A DNA stretch of 9,704 bases from an uncultured Holophagaceae bacterium (GTDB taxonomy: Bacteria > Acidobacteriota > Holophagae > Holophagales > Holophagaceae), in contig CAIRAS010000183.1 in assembly GCA_903876615.1 (NCBI GenBank), positions 1-9,704 on the forward strand, written 5' to 3'. Each line of letters starts with the position of its first letter. Position 1 is the first letter of the stretch. Shown piece after piece: positions 6,398-9,704 of the stretch. Position numbers and translations under genes: made by a program. Under the pieces are notes generated by a model. It searched no databases, had not been told where the DNA came from, and saw only the letters and a program-made list of their open reading frames with translations.

Positions 6398-7249
6398 TTA
6401 GATATTAGCGGCCAGCCGGTAGAGGTCCGAGGCAGAGACACCCAGGTGCTTGGCCAGGGGCTTGACCGCCTCCCGGATGGTCATGCCACCCTCCCGAGCG
6501 GCAGTGAGGTAGGCCTTGGCCCAGGGCGGCAGCTCTTCCCCGTCGAACTCCGGGGTTGCCTCCGTCACCACCCGCTTGGCCCCGGCCCCGGCCAGCACCA
6601 GCACCATCTCGCCGCGGTCCTCGCGGCCCAGCTGAACTTTGACCTGCGCGGGCGTGCCCCGGTACCAGGTCTCATGCAGCTTGGTCAGCTCGCGGCCCAG
6701 GGCGATCTCCCGGCCCGGCAGCAGCTCTTCCAGGTCGGCCAGGGTCTCGTGGATGCGGTGGGGCGTCTCGAAGACCACGATGGTCTCTTCCTCGGCACCC
6801 AGGAGCTTCAGCAGCGTGCGCCGGGGCTCGCCCCGGTTCGGCAGGTAGCCCCGGAAGCTAAAGCTGTGGCAGGGGAGGCCCGAGGCCACCACCGCCAGCA
6901 GTACCGCCGAGGCTCCGGGCAGCACCGTGACCTTGGCGCCCGCAGCCCGGGCGGCCCGCGCGAGCTCAAAGCCGGGGTCGTTGATACCGGGCATCCCCGC
7001 GTCGCTGCAGTAGGCCACGGTGCGGCCCGCGGCCAGCTCCAGGCCCAGGCGCTCGTAGGCTGCGGCGCCCGCGTGGTCATCGAAGCGCAGCAGCGGCTTG
7101 TCGATCTCCAGGTGCTTCAGCAGGCCGCCGGTGCGGCGCGTGTCCTCGCAGGCCACCAGGTCGGCCTCGGCCAGGGCCTGCCTGGCGCGGTCCGTGAGGT
7201 CGCCGAGGTTGCCAATGGGGGTGGGGACGAGGATGAGGTGACCGGTCAT
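6398..7249 (-). CDS. rsmI: RsmI, 16S rRNA (cytidine-1402-2'-O)-methyltransferase
   Basis: RsmI uses S-adenosylmethionine to methylate the ribose of C1402 in the ribosomal decoding centre. The 283-residue product has the full tetrapyrrole-methylase fold: LILVPTPIGNLGDLTDRA (5-22), ACEDTRRTGGLLKH (33-46), CSDAGMPGINDPG (81-93, the SAM-binding loop), LPGASAVLLAVVASGLP (110-126), FETPHRI (160-166) and GRELTKLHETWYRGT (185-199). It ends in a small helical domain typical of longer RsmI proteins. The ATG at 7249 puts the first motif at its usual place and has GGGGA just upstream; the frame extending to 7501 runs through the intergenic repeat and is not believable. The usual HEH of the RsmI family after the second motif reads RFDDH here. 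It is housekeeping and unrelated to the hydrogenase except by position. Confidence 0.95.
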   Translation of the reverse strand: MTGHLILVPTPIGNLGDLTDRARQALAEADLVACEDTRRTGGLLKHLEIDKPLLRFDDHAGAAAYERLGLELAAGRTVAYCSDAGMPGINDPGFELARAARAAGAKVTVLPGASAVLLAVVASGLPCHSFSFRGYLPNRGEPRRTLLKLLGAEEETIVVFETPHRIHETLADLEELLPGREIALGRELTKLHETWYRGTPAQVKVQLGREDRGEMVLVLAGAGAKRVVTEATPEFDGEELPPWAKAYLTAAREGGMTIREAVKPLAKHLGVSASDLYRLAANI

Positions 7250-7378
7250 GGTTCCCCAGTCTGGCAGGCCTGGGCCGGGTGCGCTGGAGCGCGCTTGATG
7301 CAAAACGGCACTCGAGGAATTGGAAAGCACACCAAGGTCCCATGCCGGGAGCCAGCACATGGGTTGGAATGAAAGGAC

Positions 7379-7479
7379 CACCGCCAAGACGCCAAGGACG
7401 CCATGAAGCACCGTCGTATCCCCGACGGATCCGCCCAAGGAGGCAGGCATTTCTTGGCGTTCTTGGCGCCTTGGCGGTG
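7379..7479. repeat. Long imperfect inverted repeat built from CGCCAAG units
   Basis: Two 30-base arms, 7379-7408 and 7450-7479, are inverted copies agreeing at 26 of 30 positions. Each arm contains repeated CGCCAAG-like units spaced 8-9 bases apart (CACCGCCAAG, then ACGCCAAGG). The 41-base centre holds a smaller inverted repeat, CCGTCG (7411-7416) and CGACGG (7422-7427). This fills much of the gap between rsmI and the GAF gene. The layout looks like an interspersed extragenic palindromic element present in many genome copies; the arms read through as low-complexity proline/arginine-rich spurious peptides. No transposase or target-site duplication was identified. It could also act as a transcription-attenuating structure behind the GAF gene. 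Apart from this element I see nothing clear in 7250-7524. Confidence 0.65.
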
Positions 7480-7524
7480 AAAGCGTTTTGTTCTGGTTCA
7501 TCTGGGAATCGCTGCGGTAACTCG

Positions 7525-8634
7525 CTAGGCCCGCCGCAGGGTGGGTGGCTGCCAGGGCTTGGGGGGGGCGACCACGAGGGCCGCCGGCCGCTGCCGGGTC
7601 GAGCCGTCCTCACTGAGGCCCGGCGGCAGTATCCAGACCAGCCCGGGGTTCGCCATGGCGCGGCTGGCGGCGAGCGCGGCGTCGAGGCTGGCCCGGCAGG
7701 ACTCGAGGCCCAGGCCCTCGGCGCCAGGCACCCAGAGCGTGGCGCCCATGGGCACGCCGCCGAGCTGCGACCGCAGCCGCAGCAGCAGCACATGGGCGAT
7801 GCTGCGCGGCGTGTGCTGGAAGATCACCATGAACCGGCCCGGCGCCAGACGCACCACCAGATCTCCGGCCCGGATGCCTTCGGCGGCCTGGCGGACCTTG
7901 GCCGCGTCCTTACGGCTCTTCATCGCCACGTGGCACTCGGCGACCACCAGGCTCTCCGGCCGATGGTCCGAAGCCAGCATCGCCTTCTCCCAGATCTCCA
8001 GGTAGCGCAGGTTCGGCAGGTCGGTGTCGGGGTCCTGGGTGGAGCTGTCTTCCATCACCGCCTGGGTGATGGCGAGGGCGTCCTCCAGGCGGTTCAGGGA
8101 CTGCTTCAGGTCCTCGATCTCAAGCATCCGGCTGATGAAGCCCGCCACGGCCTCGATGAGGGTGAAGGCCGTCCGGGGGAAGGCCTGCGGCTGGTCGAAG
8201 AAGGCGAAGAGGAGCGCCCGGACCCCGTCGCCCTGCCGGAGCGCACAGCCCAGCGCGGCCTGGTGGGGGAGGCCCGCCAGCTCCGGCTTCTTCCGAGTGT
8301 GGGGATCGGTCCGAAAGTCCTTCACCACGAGGACCCGCTCCGGATGTTCGAGGAGCCAGTTGCAGAGCGGTGTGACCGGCGCCGGGGCCTCGTCGTCGGT
8401 GCCTTCGGGCCACCACCAGCGCGTGTCGACAGTGCCTTGGGACACCATGACCAGGGTGGTCTGGGAAGCGCCCAGGTGCTTTACCAGCAGCTCGAGACTG
8501 TGGGAGAGGAAGAAGGGATCACCGACTCCCCCGGCCTGGATCAGGGTATGGATGGCGCTGGACAGGCGCTCTAGATGGCCCGTGCGTGGGGCAAACCGTC
8601 TCGCGTAGCGCTTCTGCAGTCGTCGATCGGGCAA
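7525..8634 (-). CDS. GAF-domain protein with degenerate GGDEF domain
   Basis: The predicted product is 369 residues, soluble, with no membrane segment. Residues about 20-170 read like a GAF sensor domain, followed by a helical linker (about 170-200). Residues about 200-335 read like a diguanylate cyclase domain that has lost its active site: DTDLPNLRYLEIW (203-215) matches the usual D-x-LTGLPNRR entry, but RLAPGRFMVIF (262-272) stands where RxGGDEFxxxx should be, so APGRF replaces GGDEF. It is probably catalytically dead and may sense a ligand, bind a nucleotide or act as a scaffold. The start is inferred: a TTG at 8634 with GGAGGGG upstream. A GTG at 8661 is the alternative; the longest frame (to 8835) overlaps the neighbouring gene and is unlikely. 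The domain call is by eye. Confidence 0.7.
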   Translation of the reverse strand: MPDRRLQKRYARRFAPRTGHLERLSSAIHTLIQAGGVGDPFFLSHSLELLVKHLGASQTTLVMVSQGTVDTRWWWPEGTDDEAPAPVTPLCNWLLEHPERVLVVKDFRTDPHTRKKPELAGLPHQAALGCALRQGDGVRALLFAFFDQPQAFPRTAFTLIEAVAGFISRMLEIEDLKQSLNRLEDALAITQAVMEDSSTQDPDTDLPNLRYLEIWEKAMLASDHRPESLVVAECHVAMKSRKDAAKVRQAAEGIRAGDLVVRLAPGRFMVIFQHTPRSIAHVLLLRLRSQLGGVPMGATLWVPGAEGLGLESCRASLDAALAASRAMANPGLVWILPPGLSEDGSTRQRPAALVVAPPKPWQPPTLRRA

Positions 8635-8638
8635 GCCA

Positions 8639-8645
8639 CCCCTCC
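8639..8645 (-). promoter_or_regulatory. Ribosome-binding site pointing to a TTG start for the GAF gene
   Basis: GGAGGGG on the minus strand ends 4 bases before the TTG codon at 8634-8632, with the GGAGG core 6 bases away. No ATG in the right frame lies between the upstream stop codon and the conserved part of the protein, so the site supports the TTG start. Confidence 0.55.
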
Positions 8646-8729
8646 AGGGAACTGATGCCACCTTCTCGGCGCCCCCGGGGCATGGGATGAACTCCAGCCC
8701 GTCTCGAGAGGGCCGAGCATAGCCCCCCT

Positions 8730-9461
8730 TCAGGTCACCCGATCGAGCTGCTGTCGGCTGCCCAGGAGCCGCGTGTAGAGCATGCCCGTGTGGTACCAGT
8801 GCAGGAGGAAGGCCTCCCCGGCCGCCCGGGTCCACCAGCCGGAGGTGCCGGGACGTGGCGGCGCCAGTCGAGCCGCGCTGCAGCGCACCTCCAGGTCCAG
8901 GCCCCGGGCCGTGGCCCCGGCCCGGGCCAGGTGCAGGGGATCCGACACCAGCAGCAGGGTCCGCCAGCCGGCAGTCCGCAGCTGGCTCCGGACATTGAAG
9001 AGGTTCTCCAGGGTGTGCTGGCTGCGGTCCTCCAGCAGCAGCGCCCCGGCGGGAACCCCCCGCCCCAGCAGCCAGTCCCGGCCGGCTTCGGCTTCGCTGC
9101 GCGCCGCCGACCCGGTGGTGCCTCCGGCGATGAAGAGGCGGGGAGCGAAACCCTGCCGCCAGAGGTCCTCGGCATGGGCCAGGCGGGCCCGAAAGACCGG
9201 TGTCAGGGCATCGTCCTCCAGCCGTCGTCCAAGTACGAGGATGGCGTCCACCGGAGCCGCCTCATCACCGGGCGCGGCCCGCAGCACCTGCCGGAGCCGG
9301 AGCAGCCAGGGCAGCCCCAGCAGTCCCAGGCAGCTCAGCAGGGCCAGAGCCAGGGACGCAGCTCCGCCGGGCCCCAGCTTCTGCCAGAAAGTGGCGCGGG
9401 GCGGCGCCGCATAGACCCCCTTGGAGTCCTGCCCGCTTGCGCTGTCGTCCTGGCCGCTCAT
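8730..9461 (-). CDS. YdcF/SanA-like DUF218 membrane-anchored protein
   Basis: The 243-residue product has a polar N-terminus, one hydrophobic segment at about 34-54 (ASLALALLSCLGLLGLPWLL region), then a DUF218 domain. Domain landmarks are DAILVLG (72-78), FIAGG (110-114), SEAEAGRDWLL (122-132), LEDRSQHTLENL (143-154) and LVSDPLHLARA (171-181), which together match the YdcF/SanA/ElyC family. Members are linked to cell-envelope functions and bind nucleotide-like ligands in some cases, but their reactions are mostly unknown, so I assign no specific function. The domain would sit on one side of the inner membrane, probably the periplasmic side. The ATG at 9461 has GGAG only 2 bases upstream, which is a short spacing. 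The GAF gene follows 95 bases downstream on the same strand. Confidence 0.85.
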   Translation of the reverse strand: MSGQDDSASGQDSKGVYAAPPRATFWQKLGPGGAASLALALLSCLGLLGLPWLLRLRQVLRAAPGDEAAPVDAILVLGRRLEDDALTPVFRARLAHAEDLWRQGFAPRLFIAGGTTGSAARSEAEAGRDWLLGRGVPAGALLLEDRSQHTLENLFNVRSQLRTAGWRTLLLVSDPLHLARAGATARGLDLEVRCSAARLAPPRPGTSGWWTRAAGEAFLLHWYHTGMLYTRLLGSRQQLDRVT

Positions 9462-9536
9462 GGCTCCGTTGTAGCACCCCTGGCGCGGGGGCGCCCCTGG
9501 GCATCTTCCCCACGCCGAATGAAAGCCCTAAACCAG

Positions 9537-9575
9537 AAGGGCACGGAGGACGGCAAAGCCGCCTTCCGTGCCCTT
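9537..9575 (-). terminator. Strong hairpin behind the PII gene, probable terminator
   Basis: Arms 9537-9554 and 9558-9575 form an inverted repeat of 18 bases with a 3-base loop. Sixteen of 18 positions pair perfectly; in the minus-strand transcript one of the two others can form a G-U pair. It lies 38 bases after the PII stop and 75 bases before the DUF218 start. The bases after the stem on the minus strand (CTGGTTTAGGG) are only mildly T-rich, so termination may be incomplete. It plausibly separates PII transcription from the DUF218 gene. Confidence 0.6.
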
Positions 9576-9613
9576 TCGGTGTTCCATGAGAATCCCTGTG
9601 GGAGGGAGGATCC

Positions 9614-9704
9614 TCACGGCCCGATGGCGGCGCTGCCGGTTTCGCCTGTGCGCACCCGGTAGCAGTCTTCAAGGTTCAGGACGAAGACCTTGCCGTCGCC
9701 CAGG
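9614..9704 (-). CDS. PII nitrogen regulatory protein (GlnB/GlnK family), C-terminal end only
   Basis: Only the last 29 codons and the stop lie in the window. GDGKVFVLN followed by YRVRTGETGSAAIGP is the C-terminal signature of PII proteins, where the GDGK and RxRTGE segments help form the ATP/ADP pocket between subunits. PII proteins are trimeric cytoplasmic sensors of 2-oxoglutarate and adenylate levels that control glutamine synthetase, ammonium transport and transcription factors. The T-loop and the PROSITE uridylylation region are outside the window, so glnB and glnK cannot be told apart. The stop is TGA at 9616-9614, and the hairpin downstream probably ends the transcript. Confidence 0.88.
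   Translation of the reverse strand, partial: LGDGKVFVLNLEDCYRVRTGETGSAAIGP

Noticed and set aside
7250..7501. 84-codon N-terminal extension of rsmI
   Set aside because: The extra residues come from the intergenic inverted repeat. The conserved RsmI N-terminus starts right after the ATG at 7249, which has its own ribosome-binding site.
7279..8574. 431-codon plus-strand frame opposite the GAF gene and across the inverted repeat
   Set aside because: It is low-complexity and crosses the repeat; the minus strand carries recognisable domain motifs instead.
8697..8713. Imperfect palindrome around TCTCGAGA between the DUF218 and GAF genes
   Set aside because: It has short arms with a bulged base and no T-run; chance occurrence in GC-rich DNA is likely.
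9488..9497. GGGGCGCCCC palindrome upstream of the DUF218 gene
   Set aside because: A 10-base GC palindrome is common by chance here and has no supporting context.

Overview
The window is GC-rich bacterial DNA in which every gene I can support lies on the minus strand, so transcription runs from high to low coordinates. The organism is not certain. The sequence fits a high-GC, metabolically flexible bacterium. An acidobacterium of the Geothrix/Holophaga kind is my weak guess, from the style of the PII tail and the intergenic repeat. No tRNA, rRNA, CRISPR array or transposase gene was seen.

Right end (about 6400-9704), read in the direction of transcription: the last 29 codons of a PII nitrogen-signalling protein; a strong hairpin at 9537-9575; a membrane-anchored YdcF/SanA-like DUF218 protein; a GAF protein with a worn-out GGDEF domain that probably starts at a TTG codon; an intergenic stretch of about 275 bases dominated by a long imperfect inverted repeat (7379-7479); and rsmI, the 16S rRNA C1402 ribose methyltransferase gene.

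Left end (1 to about 6400): an operon for a soluble NAD-coupled [NiFe]-hydrogenase (Hox type, group 3d by its subunit pattern), in the order hoxF-hoxU-hoxY-hoxH-hoxW-hypA-hypB. Genes overlap by 4-8 bases or are separated by 2-16 bases, so the set is almost certainly one transcript. HoxF and HoxU form the diaphorase half (FMN, NAD(H) site, iron-sulfur clusters). HoxY and HoxH form the hydrogenase half ([4Fe-4S] cluster and Ni-Fe site). HoxW trims the C-terminus of HoxH after nickel insertion, and HypA and HypB deliver the nickel. HypB runs off the left edge; hypC, hypD, hypE and hypF are not in the window. The order resembles the Cupriavidus necator soluble hydrogenase operon but lacks hoxI between hoxW and hypA.

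The only AT-rich stretch is the leader between rsmI and hoxF. It holds a candidate sigma-70-type promoter and two small palindromes that could be operator or leader-RNA elements. I see no wholly new system. The points most worth checking are the two lost cluster cysteines in the NuoE-like part of HoxF, the leader palindromes, the long inverted repeat, and the GAF/degenerate-GGDEF protein.
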